NCBI GenBank assembly: GCA_021904315.1
Contig: CM038919.1
Coordinates: 16,237,666-16,301,665, forward strand
Direction: 5' to 3'
Length of the DNA: 64,000 nt
Origin: Sphagnum magellanicum
Taxonomy: Eukaryota > Streptophyta > Sphagnopsida > Sphagnales > Sphagnaceae
The notes below the pieces were generated by a model. That model was not told the origin of the DNA. It saw nothing but the letters and a program-made list of their open reading frames with translations, and did not search any database. A program made the position numbers and the translations under genes. Shown here piece after piece: positions 12,740 to 26,000 of this stretch; positions within the stretch are counted from its first letter, which is position 1, and each line of letters starts with the position of its first letter.

Positions 12740-13100
12740 TCAACCTGCAAAGGATTATTGGTCAAGACTTGTGCGAGATTAACAAGCACATTATGTAATT
12801 TCCTTTCGAAAGGAATAATAAATGTTTCAATCATCCCACTTTTGATGAAAACATTTATCATAAGAACCTTTTTGATTTTTTCCCTAGGTATTTTAGTATT
12901 CACCTTGGAAATGCATTGTTGGTAGACAATACCTTTTATAAAAGCTGCCAAAATTCGCCTTTTAATGCCTCTTTGTTGAGTCCTATGAGGACATACCAAA
13001 GGGGGCATATCAGGGTACCACTTTTTCGCCATAGAATTCAAGGAATTTGTTTTTGCTATCCTACAAATACAAAATCTAAATGGAATAAATTTAAGTGAGA
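12740..13100 (+). pseudogene. NIF/FCP1-like phosphatase-domain fragment
   Basis: Across plus-strand frames the sequence reads as the C-terminal half of a NIF/FCP1-type (HAD) phosphatase-like domain. An IYHKNLFDFFPRYF-like segment (about 12850-12895) is followed by GNALLVDNTFYKSCQNSPFN (about 12910-12970). The latter matches the conserved 'LLVDDxPYKxxxNP' strand and loop of this family. Stops and frame changes interrupt the reading and no start or DxDxT catalytic motif is seen. A second, similar fragment lies about 1.6 kb downstream (14235-14800) in the same orientation, so this is either a duplicated relic or two pieces of one expanded family. Assignment rests on motif recognition alone. Confidence 0.45.
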
Positions 13101-14234
13101 GATGTTGGATAATTCAAATTATGATAGTTTTCATGGTGGTGGTGGTTTTTCACATGTGTATGTAATTATGCATAAATATTTTGTTGAAAGCCAAAAATGC
13201 AAAAAATGAATACATAAGTTTTTATATACAACTTAACATGTTTCCTTGCATGAAAATTTCCTACACATTTTGCTGACATTTGGGGCCACAAATTCTAAGC
13301 CTAATGATAGAAAAAATCAACCAAATGGAAAAAAAAAAGGAATCATTTTGCTTATGGCCCTTTCGGAATGGATTTTGTAGCCTTTAAAATTCTTATATCT
13401 TACATTATTTAAGTAAATGCATTATATGAACATTGCCAAACATAAATGTATGCAATACTTATCCATGAAAGAAAATCAAAGTCAATTACATTATTTAATA
13501 TATTCCTTTTGATTCTTTTAAGATGAAAATTATAATTAAGACAAGGACTCAAATTGTTTAAAAGGATTCAAAAGGACATCAATATTATATCCAATCTATT
13601 CTTGGATTTTTTAAATTAGATTAACAGGACATCATTCTAGTTATAATCATATATTAGTCCACTATAATCATGAAATAATAAATGTATTAAAAATCCAAAA
13701 TAGTCCTTTGTAGTCCTTTTTCTATTAGATTGTCCTTTTGGGTACCTTAATTGTGAATATGCCCAAGGAGGATAATTATTTGTTGAAGACTTTTTTCCTA
13801 TACTTAAAGTTTTTTCATTAGTACTTTAGGCTTAATGTTCCCACCTTTATGGAGCTCTATCCTTTTGGTGCCATCAGAACTTTCAAAGAAGACGATGTCA
13901 AATTTCAGACGTTGTTTGAAAAATGCACCATGGCCTGTCGTGCCACTTTCTATAAAAATCGATTGACATTGTAATAAGTAATCAAATTTTATTTTATTTT
14001 TGTCTTTTCAATTTTTTTTTGGATTTTCCCATTTCATTGATTTATATGGTACTTCAATTTTTTGACTTCCCAATTCCTTTTTTTAAATGGTTATCAATGC
14101 ATCATTTCTTGAGGAAGCAGAAAAAGTGGAGTCACCAAATTCATGCACCTTCATTGAACTAGGGTTGGATGAGATGTCATTGATTTCGGGAATGGACTCC
14201 CCACTTCCTTGTTTGCCTTTGGAGGTAAGTCGAA

Positions 14235-14800
14235 GTCATTTTTTATTTGAATAGAATTCTAGTCACCACACATTTTGATAAGGGCGGATATCACAAAACT
14301 CCATCTTGCACCTTCATTTTCAGGCTTGGATTGAAAGAATTGTTGGAAAAATTTGTTGCACAATTCCATGTATATATTTGGTCTATAACCAAGCATCACA
14401 ATATTTATAATTATTTGGATCACATCTGGTGCAAAACACATTAAATCTCTATTGATGCCTCTAGAATGCTTGATCAAACATTTTACATGCAAAATCTGCA
14501 TTTCCTATTAGATAAACTTGACAAGCCAATTTTTCATAAGAACCTTGACATTTTTTTTCTAGATATCCTTACACTCACGTTGGCAATATGTTGCTTGTAG
14601 ATGATATGCTATATAAAAGCATGTTTAATGACTTGTATAGTGCCATTTTTTTGGAGTCCTTTGATGGCCTTCATGGGGATGACCATTATTTGTTAGGGTT
14701 TATTTTCCCTTACTTGGAAAATCTTCATTCCTTTGGATACAATGTTCCTGCATTTGTAAAAGATAATCCTTTTAGTAGGATTAGAGGTATTAATTGAGAT
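14235..14800 (+). pseudogene. NIF/FCP1-like phosphatase-domain pseudogene
   Basis: Frame 14247-14444 includes RLGLKELLEKFVAQFHVYIW and then KHHNIYNYLD. This fits the family pattern R-x-G-x-x-E-(L/F)-L ... (V/I)-(Y/V)-(I/V)-W-S. After a stop and frame changes, 14460-14580 reads DASRMLDQ ... DKPIFHKNLDIFF. Frame 14588-14797 then opens with MLLVDDMLYKSMFNDLYSAI, the conserved VDDxPYK segment, and ends with a VKDNPFSRIRGIN-like tail. Segment order is correct for the C-terminal part of the domain, but stops, frameshifts and the missing catalytic DxDxT end show it is non-functional. Such proteins act as CTD-like phosphatases when intact. No expression signal is visible. Confidence 0.52.
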
Positions 14801-17251
14801 GATCCAAAACAATTTAAAAGGTTATTTGTGAAATGTAATCGTGCTTGCCGACCCTCATTTTGTAATAATGCAAAACTGAAATTGAAGCAAAAAATACCTT
14901 ATTAATTGTTCATCCTCATTTGCTTGTTTGAATATTTGAAATATTTGCTTTTAAACAAATCTATTAAATCTTTAATTCTATTACTTGAATGTTGCTTCTA
15001 GCTTTTGTCTTTAAATCATTGGTCTTTGCCTTGGTGGCCTCCGGATTGAACTTTGCACTAATTCCTATCTTGTTTTCCTCCCTACAACCATTTGGTGGCC
15101 GCCTCTAGTGTTCTCTTTCATGCTTCTAACTTTCTAGACTTACTCTACCTAGTGCCCACTAGATGGTACTTTGTGTGTTTCTAGTCCATGTTATTGCCAA
15201 ATTCCTTTAGTTTTTTATGGATGTTCAAGGCCAATGTTAAAAATTATCCTTCCATATTCTGGATATCAACTTAATTCTTGTAAATTATTAGTTGGACTAA
15301 CATATCATATGACAATGATGGAGGATTCTATTCATTCTTCAATTTTTCTCTACTTTAACTTGTCTTCTTTTTAGTAGGTGCATGGTGTTTTTCTTTTTAA
15401 TCCAAAGAAGTAGATTTAGACTTTTTGACCTCAATTTAAATCAACTGCAAAACTACTCATTCTCAATGTCAAAATAATGTTCTTTGTTACTTTCCAAAGT
15501 GTGCCTTTCTTCAAGGGAATCAATGAAAGCTTGAGATTCATAATTTAAACATTTCCAAGTTGGAAATTTGGGTTAGAGTAGAGCATTTCCTTTCTCGAGC
15601 ATTCAAACGTTTTTACATTGCTATTTGGTCATATATGTTGTTAAAAAATGTTTTTGGAATTTTACTTTTGTTGATGCCCAAAACTCTCATTAATCAATTT
15701 GTGTTTGTTTAGGGATGTGAACAATGCATTGTAATAATAGGTTAGGTCACACATTTTGTTTAATACTATCTAAAGGACTTGAATTGAGTTCCTTTTGCAT
15801 GTAGAGGTCTGCTTTATGGGGACAAGGATCAAACATTGTTCATTGATGATGAGCTTGGCAAGGCCCTTTGAAATCCAAAATGGAATGGACTTTTCCTTGA
15901 GCCATTCAAAGGATGTGAGTTATCCAAAAAAAGGTGTAATGGTTAGACCTTCCATTTTGATTGTGGTCAACATTGAAAGGTTTGCCTTTTGCAAAAACAA
16001 TTGACGCCCATCTTGAAGTTGCAGTTTTTGAAGCCACCATTCAATTCTCAATATTTGTCTTATGCTTAATTTAAGCAATTTGAAGGCAATTCGAACAAGG
16101 ATTTGAGGATATAGCATAACTTCCTTTAATTGATGTCTTAAATAAACATTTCTTTTCTTTGTTTCAGCTAATATGTTTTCGATGTCTTTCATTTCACATT
16201 GGTTTAATTATTTATTTATATCTTTTATTTTGTTACAGGTTTGTAGTTTGGGGACATTTCATTTTTGTTTGCAATGGATTTTGGTTTTTGTTTATAGATT
16301 ATGCGAAGGCATTTGTAGTTCTAATAAGCTGAAAATCATGTTGTTGACTAGGTTATCTATTTATAAAGGCAAACAATGCATTTGCATATTTGATTCTTGG
16401 TTTAAAAGGTTAGATGTTTCTTTGATTTTGGGTTGCTTGTAGAGTTGAATTTCAGTTTCAGTAATTCATACTCCAAATTCCTATATGGACGGCAATGTAG
16501 TTTTTAATACTTATATTTGTATGAAACCAATAAATTGATAATCATTGTTTTTCGTGCACTTGTGCTTTATTTTGGTTGTTGGTTCCACATGGTGAAATTC
16601 ATATTTCATAATATGCAAATTTTTCCTTACTCAAGGTTAAATGTTCAATGTATGTGTCATAATACATTTCAAGCTAAAATTATGATACCCATGATTGGTG
16701 GCCACTAGATGCTATTTTTATTGTTATTTTTTAATAGGTAATTCTTTTTAATTACTCAATGCCCCCGAAGCTTTTGTGTTCAATGTTCCACCAACAATTT
16801 ATGAAATACATGAACTATAGCTATTGTAAACTCTTTTGTTGATATTTTACGAAATTGAATGACATAAAATTTAGTAGATATTTCAAATTGTGTCCTTTGA
16901 TTTTGCCATTGCATTGTTTATTAAGTGTTTTATTGATTTTGGTGGGCACTGCAAAAACTTGATGATGTTATGTGATGTTTCAATTATTTCCTTCATTTTA
17001 AAGGTCTTCGAGTTCTTAAATTCTAGTGGCCACCGGGTTTATTTATTGTCATGTATGTTGATTGTTTTCATAATGAAAACATTTTCTTATGAAAATTTGT
17101 CGTTTCAACATTTTGTTTGGTGCCCACCAAGTTGAAATGTTATTCTATTTATTTTTAAACTTTCAAAATTGATTGTTTCTATTTTCAGACTTTATCAAAG
17201 TCCATAATTAATTAAATACATGTTATATCACTTCAACAACCATGGGCTTAT
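14801..17251. other. Intergenic DNA with scattered relics, no intact gene
   Basis: A short plus-strand frame at 15795-16004 (with LARPFEIQNGMDFSLSHSKD) looks protein-like and may belong to the same decayed family as the upstream fragments, but I cannot place it in a domain. Single palindromic minisatellite cores occur near 15040-15165, 16695, 17020 and 17115. Nothing else is supported. Confidence 0.45.
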
Positions 17252-18057
17252 GGGTGAAAGCACACTACAAGGGGGTGGGGGGGGCAAAAATGTTGTTACA
17301 TTGTACTATTTTCTAGGGGTGTCCATGTTTGAATTTCAACCATGGTAATATTGGAGCATATTTTTCCAAATGTTTTGCATAATATGGTAGATTATAACAT
17401 AAAGATTCTAACCACAAAGAAAATTCCTTTTTCCAAATTATATTGTGAGATTCCAAAGTATATTTTTGGTAAAAAAATGTACATCACTATATATTATAAA
17501 ATGCAAATATACTAAAAGAATGATTGAAATGACTTTTAGTCTTTATGAAATTTGTAATATCTATTAAACATTGTGATTCCATATGATTGGAATAAGTTTG
17601 TGAGCCATGTGGAGAATTTGATAATTATCATATCACAAATGGATGTTTTTGGGGGTTATGACCATAAGCATGTAGTAAATTGACATTTTGACAAACTATC
17701 ACTTTCAAGTGGAAGATGACAAGATATGCGAGGTAGGTAGTTTTTAAAAAATTTAGTTTAAACATTTTTTGGCTAGTTAATTCAAACCCAAACCTAGCGC
17801 AGTCCAAATATAGAAATAGGCTTTATTATAATGTATATACCATAAATATATTCAATATTCCTTGAATTTAAGATTTTAAAATTTATTTATTTATTTTAAA
17901 TAATATGAGATATCATTAATTTTGTGAAAATCAAAATATCAAGCCCAAACACCAAAAGTGAAACCCAAAATTAAATGCAATACATTTTGTAGAAATATAT
18001 TTTACATACATGTCGTGAAAGTACCCAAAGTAGCCCCCATGTAGTGTGCTTTCACCC
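17252..18057. mobile_element. Terminal-inverted-repeat element with TTAT flanks, 806 bp
   Basis: The left end GGGTGAAAGCACACTACAAG (17252-17271) is mirrored at the right end (18038-18057, inverse of GGGTGAAAGCACACTACATG). A further G-run (GGGGG) follows on the left, with a matching CCCCC at the right. TTAT lies immediately outside both ends (17248-17251 and 18058-18061), which fits a 4-bp target duplication. There is no transposase frame, so it is non-autonomous (MITE-sized). The CACTAC inside the repeat recalls CACTA elements, but the repeat extends 11 bp further out and the flank is 4 bp, so the superfamily is left open. Confidence 0.7.
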
Positions 18058-18061
18058 TTAT

Positions 18062-20794
18062 AATCACATTAACCAAAAATTTTAGTCAAAACAAACAAGT
18101 TAGTCAAGTTAAACATCTTAAAAATTCATGAATTCTTGTAATGATGGGTATATCTAAACTTTCATCTACATGAAAAAGGTATATAAAGTTTGGAAAAACA
18201 AAAGTGCAAAGTTTTCTAAAGCTTTTGGAGGGAGTTCCCCAAAATGTAATGGTGTCCCTCTTGGCAACCCTAAAACATTGGGTCCATCAATATATTTATC
18301 AATGATTGAATCAATTTTTGAAGATTTAAAAAAAAAACCAAAATGGTAATCATTCATAAGATGGTAAAAAATGGCAATCATCCCTTGGAAGATTTAGCCA
18401 AATCTTTGGTTAGCCATCAATATTTTTGGCTACACATTTAATATCAAATTAAAAAATTTGGTGATTTGTGTTTTTTTTCCTCACATTTTGTTATTAAAAA
18501 CCTCGAGATTCACTTCATTTAAAAAGATTTCATTTCACTTTTTGGCAAAATATTTCAAATGAATAAAAGGTTGTTTTAAATGCTTGAACATTTAAACTAG
18601 CACTTAAATGTTGTAATAGATTCATAGACTTGTGTTTAGGTGAAAAATTTGTAGGAATGAGATTGTTCAAATTGGTGTATTGAAATGTTTTTAAAAGTAT
18701 GCAAAAGACATGCAACATATAAATACTAGTTCAATAAGGCAACATGTAAACTGCAAAGAATTTTTCACAAGAATTTAAAGATCACAAACCTTAACATTTC
18801 TAAATACAATTTCAACATTAGGAACCTCTTTTCGTCACACTAAAAGACAACATTTTAGCAGGTGACTTGTGTTGTTTGTTGGCTTTGCCCATAAGGAAGA
18901 GACTATGCATCTATGTAGGATTTGGACTTGGGGATAAAAATTTTGTTCATTCATTAGCCAATGTGGAGATGACAAGTGTTTATAGAATGAAGATTTTCAC
19001 ATGGATGTAATTTTCCATGTTTGGGTAGATGTAACCTTAAGTACGTTAGGTTTTTAGGTAGTTGAACGTTATAGGTTTTGATAACCATCGTAAAAGCTGA
19101 AAGGATTTTCTTTATCAACCAAGCTTTTATACTATTGTCAAAATGTCGCACTTTTCATGGTTGTGACTTGTATTGGATGTTGATTAAAATGATGGGTCCA
19201 TGCCAAGAGTCACAAGATGAAATTAGTGGGAACTATTTTATGTTTGTTGTAATTGGGTTTACTGTTGTATGTTTGAAGATTATTTCATGCACTGTTTCTT
19301 AACAACTCATTTTGCCAATTGTTTATGGTGCAACTTGTTTGATGAGAAAAGAATGGCATTGAAAAACACACCCTACTAGCCATTGAAGCTTCAAAAATGC
19401 TATTGGAGGATGGAATTCCAAATGAGGAGTCACATGCTCTTCAACAACAAAGTGATAGGGAGCTGTTCTAGATTACAAAACGGGCAAAGTTGGGTGAAAT
19501 GGCAGTATGCTCTTGAGCTTAAATTTTTTTCTAACTAGTCATTATGAGCTACGAGGTTACTTAAATCTTTTGTAAAGAAATTTAATGCTGCTGCCATTTC
19601 CAGTTGTCATTAAATGGAAGATGCATGTTTTGGTCCACTGTCAACATTGTTAAGATAAAGTTTTCTGGCTACAAGGTCTTTTCTTTAACTAATGGGGAAC
19701 TTTGATTATAAGTATCATTCCAATACATGATTTAAATAGTTGTTGTGGAATAAGATTCAATTTTTGTGTGTGAGACCAATTCTAAACTGCATGAGTTTTT
19801 TGTGTAGAGTTCATGGATCCTAGCAAATGTAAGGGCTTTGAAGATATATTCTTGATTGTGAATGCAAATGAGTCTTTGTGTCCTTTTCGCATATGGGTAT
19901 TGGTGCTTTCTATCTATTTCAGAGAGGTTAATTTGCTTGATGTTAGTATTAGTGATGGCATTGGGTGTTTTGATGCATACACAACTTTATTGTTTAGAGA
20001 TTTGGTCATTTACAACACCATGGTGGCCCATTCCCTAGTAGGCTTCTTCTCTAAACCCATTCTAGTTCCATGGACATTTGACATGTATTTGGTCCTCTTT
20101 GTTGTCTTCAATGTCCCATTATGGTGACATTTTTTTTTCCATCCATTCTATTGCATCCATTTCTTGTCCCACAAATTGTTGTTGTTTCAAAATTTTATCT
20201 TTTGGTGTGACATGTACACAACATGTAATTGAAGAAGACGAAGGAATTTTGGTATTGATTATGTTTTCATTATTATATTTTCCAATCCTAACATGCAAGT
20301 TGAAAAACCATCAATAAGTAGTTTTACAATTATGCTTATGGTTATTCAGGGTATACTTGTGTTGGTTGATGGCACTTCATAATCTTCATTTCAATGTTGG
20401 GATTTTTGTGCAACTTTTTTGATTTCCAAAAGATGAAGTTGTTGCAAATCATAACAATGGTATGTGTTGATCAACATTTGGTGTACACAAACATGTGATG
20501 TTTTTAACTATCTTCCCAAATTTTAAATTAGAAGCACCCACTACAGCTAAGCCCATGGAGTGGGAGTAGCATCTTGTCATGTACGGTGTAGAAGGATGCA
20601 CATTTAGATGCACTAGCATCTATGTACCTTAAATTGCTATAACTAGATGGTATTTAACAAACACATTGATCCCAAGGAAACATAGCTATTTTTCAGTTGT
20701 GATTAAATAAAAGAATTATGGGGATGGTGTTTGGTCGTTGCTAACATGACATTTAATTCGTAATTTGGGCAGTTTAATATGGGTAATGTGTTTG
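18062..20794. other. Intergenic DNA, no gene seen
   Basis: Only short frames occur. The longest, 104 codons at 19813-20127 on the plus strand, encodes a hydrophobic, Cys/Phe-rich peptide without a recognised motif, and its composition does not differ from the surroundings. A copy of a dispersed TTTGGCTA/TGGCTACA motif occurs near 18392-18438. Confidence 0.5.
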
Positions 20795-21240
20795 GATTAA
20801 ACATTTCAATTTTCAATTTTTAGTATTCAAACATTTCAGTTTTCAGTTTTTAATATTCAAACATTTCAATTTTAGTTTTCAAACACTTCAGTTTTTACTT
20901 TTCAATATTCAAACTTTTTAGTTTTCAAAATTTCAAATTCCTTCCAGAGATTTCACAAAGAGATTTCAAGTTTCAATTTTCAGTTTTCAATTGTCAATAT
21001 TCACACATCCAAATTCAAACATTTCTATTTCAAATTTTCAAATTTCAAATGCTTCACATAGAGATTTCAAATTTCAAATTTTAGTTTTCAGCTTTAAGTA
21101 TTCACACATCCCAATTCAGACATTTTAGTTTTCAAAATTTCAGATTCTAAACAGTTCACAAACAAATTTTAGTTTTTAACTTTCAGTATTCAAACATTTC
21201 AGTTTTCAAAATTTTAGATTCCAAATATTCCATATACTAT
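20795..21240. repeat. Degenerate TTCAGTTTTCA / ATTCAAACA short repeat
   Basis: About 450 bp are built from shuffled words ATTCAAACATTTCAGTTTTC, TTCAATTTTCAGT and TTTCAAATTCC, with irregular period near 20-40 bp. Blocks such as CACAAAGAGATTTCAA recur at about 20952 and 21057. There is no coding potential. Confidence 0.75.
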
Positions 21241-23600
21241 TAGTACCTTGGGAGGTTTGGCACATGCCTCCCAATCAATTAATTAATTTTGAATATTCAA
21301 TTTCAAAAAATATAAATACTCCTGAAGATTCTTTATTTTTCTTCCTAAGGAGTTGGCCTTTAGAATAAAATATTGATCATGGTCATATAACATTGGGCAG
21401 AGCCATTATGCGATGAGCTGCTTGTTTCAAACCAGATTTGGCTTCTTACGGCCTTTAAGGTATAAAAAGGTGGTTGATCTTCTTGATCTTCTTGTGGCCA
21501 GATCAATCCCAACAAAATAGAAACATGCATTCCAAATAGAATCAACCTTAATTATCAAACTAAAAATACCTTTTTCAGCTCTTCTGTCTGACCTAAAATT
21601 CTGTGGTCAAATCTCCAACTGAACCCAAGAAATAGACCCAAGAAATAGATAAACAAATCAATGGACAGTGCATCATGCATGATTCAACTACTCGCCTGTG
21701 CTTCAGTGGCAAATTGTTTGAAAGCAAGGAAACCTACATGAATGAATTGTTTGACTGCAGAGGAGGAGAGGCTGAAATTAGTAGCTTTATTTATTTGTTT
21801 CACATGAATCTACTATGGTGGTTGGTTTTGTCCATTTCGTCACTTGCTCAGCGTATGTGCCAAATACCTAGTGTTAAAGGGCTTTTGTATGCTAGAAAAG
21901 CTCAGGGTATGCCAAAATTGCGCCGCGTTTTCTCATCTGGGGCGTAACTTTTCAAACATGTAGATCTTGTTCTTTCCAGCTGTAAGATAAAGGATCGGTA
22001 GAACTTTCTTGCTTATGTGGATGGCGCTTTACCTTCAGTAATATATGCCTTGGGTGAACCAAGGGAAAATCCCAAAATTCATTTAAATTATCCTTGCTTA
22101 AACATTACAAGTATCCCATGCTTAGATTAAGTCAGGGTCTCTCAGTCCAAATCTACTATTTTCTGTGCTTAATATGGCCATTAAGAGGCCTCACTCAAAA
22201 AGGTGAAGGTACCAACATGCGTGCTGGTTCACCCTGCCCAGTAACACATCTGTCTAAGCGGAGGCTGGCACCTCATGCATATGGTTTCGCATTCCTAACA
22301 TGTAAGATGCCTCCTCTCCTCTCAGTCATCCCTTTCAAAAAGTAAAATTCTAGGGTACATAGGCCGGTGAGAGAGCACTTAAGAAGTCAAAGTAGGTTGA
22401 ATCCTCACACATTGTGTTCCTCTACTTCTGAAGCTGAAAGAGCATTTGTAACCCTCCACATAGCGCTCCATTGTCAAAAAAATTGCTCAATTTGATAAAT
22501 GAATGGGGAATGTCTGCAGTATTTGGTGAAATGGGGTTTATTGTTCAATGGTGAGTGAATTAAAATAGATTAAGATTTTGAGCTTGAGATCTTTCATCAT
22601 TGCATCTTTGCCTTTGAAATACAAAGAAGTTTTGTAAAGCCCTAGTTGGTGCACCCATGAGGTTTTTAATTACAAAACGAACTAAAAATGGGGAAGATAT
22701 GGGGCTGAAACTAGAGGGGGTGTGGAAGTATTTTTTCAAATTTTTTAAAGCGAACTATCACTCATCCTCTTCCTGTGTTTTTGGCGTGGGTCCATTACTT
22801 CTGATACAAAAAGATGTTTGTAGCCCTCAACTTTGCACTTCCAATGACACAAAAATGACTCAATTGGATTAAGGAATGAGAATTTTTTTGGAAAGTGTTC
22901 AGTGATGGGTGGTTTTTCCCTACTGATTCTTCAGGTAGAAAGTAAGGAATTTGAATGTGGATGTTCTGAGAATTTGGATCCAATGCTCAGCTCTGGCTCT
23001 TCCTTCTCAAGGGTCCTCTTTGTTGGGTAATAGTTACATAGCCTATTCAAGGGTAACACTTAAGCTGATTCAGTCTTAGTTTTTCAATGGGGATATTTTG
23101 AAATTGAGGTGATTTTTGGAGGTTTTCTACAGGCAGAAGTGATAGTAAAAATCATCAGATTTCTTTATTTGGTTTTCAGTGCATAGCCAAAAATATAAAA
23201 GGGTAACTAAAGATTTTTACTTCACATCTGGTTTACTGCCAGATTTGGCTAAACCTACCTAGGGATGGTCACCACTTTTTTCACATCTTCCTATGGATGA
23301 TCAGCCACTTTGGCTACAAACAAAAATGCAAAAAAAACACTAGGCTAATTACAGCAGCCAGAGAGAATCAACAGCTACCGGTGCACAGCTAGGCATGGAT
23401 GGTGGGTGGACATGAAATACTTTTTCATTAAGTTTTGCTTCCCTTTGGGTGTTTCAAAAAATGGAACATCCACTAGTAGTGGGCATTCCACCAAAAGCAG
23501 GCATTCCATTTCTGGGAATGTCACCCATTTTTTTCATGTGATACCAAACAATCTCCACAAGAGAAAAAGTACCCACCGGGTATCACAACCCAACAAAATA
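21241..23600. other. Intergenic DNA, no gene identified
   Basis: Frames up to 90 codons on either strand (for example 21675-21947 plus) have no recognised domain and no strand consistency. At 23241-23318 lies a copy of a dispersed motif also seen at 31595-31640 and 60241-60286. Confidence 0.45.
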
Positions 23601-26000
23601 AAAAAAAAGAGCATGTCTTCACGCTCCGTAAAGCCCGCGGCCTGCGGCTTTACCCCGCACAAAAAAAGGTCCAATAAATGGTGTGCCGGTGGTTGTTGGT
23701 TTACTTTGGCCAGTTGCCGCCCCTTCCTTTCTACCCACCCAGCCCACCCTCTTCAGTTACCCAGTGCACCCTCTTCTATTATTATAATTGCCTTCCCTAG
23801 AGGGGCCGGGATGTAACGTCATCACAGGTAGATCAGAATTTTGGCGAAGGAAAAGAATGGTGACGATTCCGTCTCGGAGTCGCTTGACCCTACACCTGCC
23901 TCCAAGTTTACCGCGAGTAAGGCGTGGGTGTTAGATGCAGGGGGTGAGGGAGGGTGTGCGGCGCGGCCCATCCTACGCCTCTCCCCACCCACCCCTTCGG
24001 GACGCGCCTTCGACCGGCCTTCCCAGTAGCAGAATTCGCAATAAAGCCCCGAGCTCACTTGCTGTTCTCCACAAAGTTCTTTCTCATTGCCTATTGGTGC
24101 TGAGACTCCGCACTCAGCCCTCTGCTTACAATCTTTTCTCTTGCCTAGACGTGTCCTGCATCGGCCCAGGTCTTCTTGTATTCTTGATTCTGGTTTTTCT
24201 TTTTCTGAGTTAGACTGTCTGTAGAGACTTCCCTCCCTCAAAATATTTCCTATCCTGAAGATTTGTGTGTTGTACGTGATGTACGATCAGATCTGTCTTG
24301 TTGGATAGCTGTGAGAATCCGTTCCTGTGTTGTGTAACGTTGTGGCGGAATTTCTCACGCTGTGTGGCCTTGTTTTCTCGAGCGTATCGCTTGCACATGT
24401 CTGTTGCAGCTTTCATTGCGCTTCACTTGCGTATCAATCAAGATATTGTCGGTCAAGGTCGTTGAGGTCCGGATCCCAGATTCCGAAACAATTTCCAATG
24501 AACTTATGCTGGTAAGAAGTGGTTGGTGACAACGAGAGAGAGCACGCTCGAATTCACGTATACAGAAACTTGTATACTTGTGTTCATGCGTGTTCTCTCC
24601 CGTTGTCTCCCAGTTCTTTTGCATTTCAGCCTGCTTTTGGTTTCTCTTTTGTGTACTATTCCTCGTTGAACAGTAACATATGCTTGAATGTTACTGGGAA
24701 ATTTTGGTGAAACCTTTACCATGCTCACTTCCGATTGCATGTTTAGGAACTACCGGGCTTGCGCAGGCCTGCTTGGCAGTAGTCGACAAATGCGTAACAT
24801 CTTCACCTATCTAATTTCTATCCAGTCATAAGTTCCGGCTTCCGTTTTATTTGCAGTCGTTACAGTTTCTTGTACCGTCGAGGTTACCCCAGATTGACCG
24901 CTAGTACTAAGCGCTGGGAGGGTCCGAGTGAGTAATAATTGGAAGGACTGTTTTGAAAGGGAGTTCGTGAACGATTCAAATCTTGTAAGAGAGTATATAT
25001 CACAGAAACGGTGCCGAAATCCCTACGAAATCTTTAATCTGCTACTGCGATGCTTTCTCTCGTTCTGTTCTTGGTAGTGGACGTGGACATCTGTGTGCAA
25101 TGACCTGACTTAATGCGTTTATGAGCTAACCGCGTCAGCACGCATTGGAAGCGTGATCTGTTATTGTATGCGGACTTGATGGCTTTGAAAAGATACGCTA
25201 AAGATTTTTCCTCGCCTGACCTTGCACTGATTGAGATTCAAATATTTTGTCCACGGACCTCGGTTCAATAGAGAGTAGTTTTTAACAGCCCACCAGTCGA
25301 AGAATTACATTGTGAGGTGACCATGGTGGTGATCTTTGAAGAGTAAGCTATGAATCAAATGTTTTCAATGAGCTATCATCTACATTTTGTTCATCTATGC
25401 AAGGTCATCAATGTCTTTCTTGCTTATTTGCTTTCGTGCACGAGTTGTACTTTGGGACTAAACATCATCTCACTGTCGGTCGTTGGGGTCGGCAAGCCAT
25501 GTTGTCGTTTTTTTCCCGTTGTCGCATTTTGAATGTGCACGACGTACATCTTTCCTCGACAACCATACTGTTTCGCAGTTGAAGCTGCTCCCGAGGGTCC
25601 CTGAGCATAAAGACATATTTCTCTTATTTGTCTGCGCAGCAAAATATGCTCCTCGTATGGATGTGCAAATCGAAGGTAACGGTTGCTTGCTGATGCCTTT
25701 CCGTCTTGTACGCGTTTCTTTCCAGGTTTATGTCGATTCTCAAGGATTGGAAACTCGTTTTTAAGAACCGGAAGCCCTACCACAGTAAGACGCGGGATCT
25801 GGGCGTTTTTTCCGTCGTGAAGAAACGCCTGGAATCGGTGAAGTTTCATAGACTTTCCAAGAAATCACTGAACATCTGGTTGTTTCGTAGCAAGGTACTG
25901 AATGCTATCGAGTCGTCTATGCCAAATGCATGGAAGGCACTGAAGGCAAGTACGGACATAAACTGTTGAGCCACGATTCTCATTGGTACTCAAAAACTTT
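23601..26000. other. GC-richer, gene-like zone without a resolvable gene
   Basis: GC and CpG content rise sharply relative to the flanks, and plausible splice signals occur (donor GTAAGA at about 24512; acceptors TTTGCATTTCAG at about 24628 and TTTATTTGCAG at about 24857, plus strand). Protein-like segments exist: plus strand 23841-23940 (with SVSESLDPTPASKFTASKAW before a GTGAGG donor-like site) and plus strand 25720-25969 (basic, Lys/Arg-rich, after a TTTCCAG acceptor). No domain is recognised and I could not join exons. It could be the 5' region of an intron-rich gene, a non-coding transcript, or an old GC-rich insertion. A GTAAAGCC/GGCTTTAC hairpin sits at 23628-23653. Confidence 0.35.
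23841..23940 (+). CDS. Candidate coding exon, unknown protein
   Basis: A plus-strand frame reads MAKEKNGDDSVSESLDPTPA and onward to a WVLDAG-like end, directly followed by GTGAGG, a possible splice donor. The region is CpG-rich and lies in the GC-richer zone. The opposite strand is also open here (23822-24241), so strand choice is uncertain. No family is recognised. I would treat it as a lead only. Confidence 0.2.

Noticed and set aside
17263-18046. CACTA element bounded by CACTACA...GTAGTG at this position
   Set aside because: The bases outside (GCA / TGC) are inverted, not direct, copies, so the terminal repeat extends outward to 17252-18057 with TTAT flanks.
23822-24241. 139-codon minus-strand frame
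   Set aside because: Arg/Glu/Gly-rich reading opposite a plausible plus-strand exon. No motif, and high GC alone lengthens frames here.
25424-25849. 141-codon minus-strand frame
   Set aside because: Overlaps an equally open plus-strand frame. No domain or splice support.
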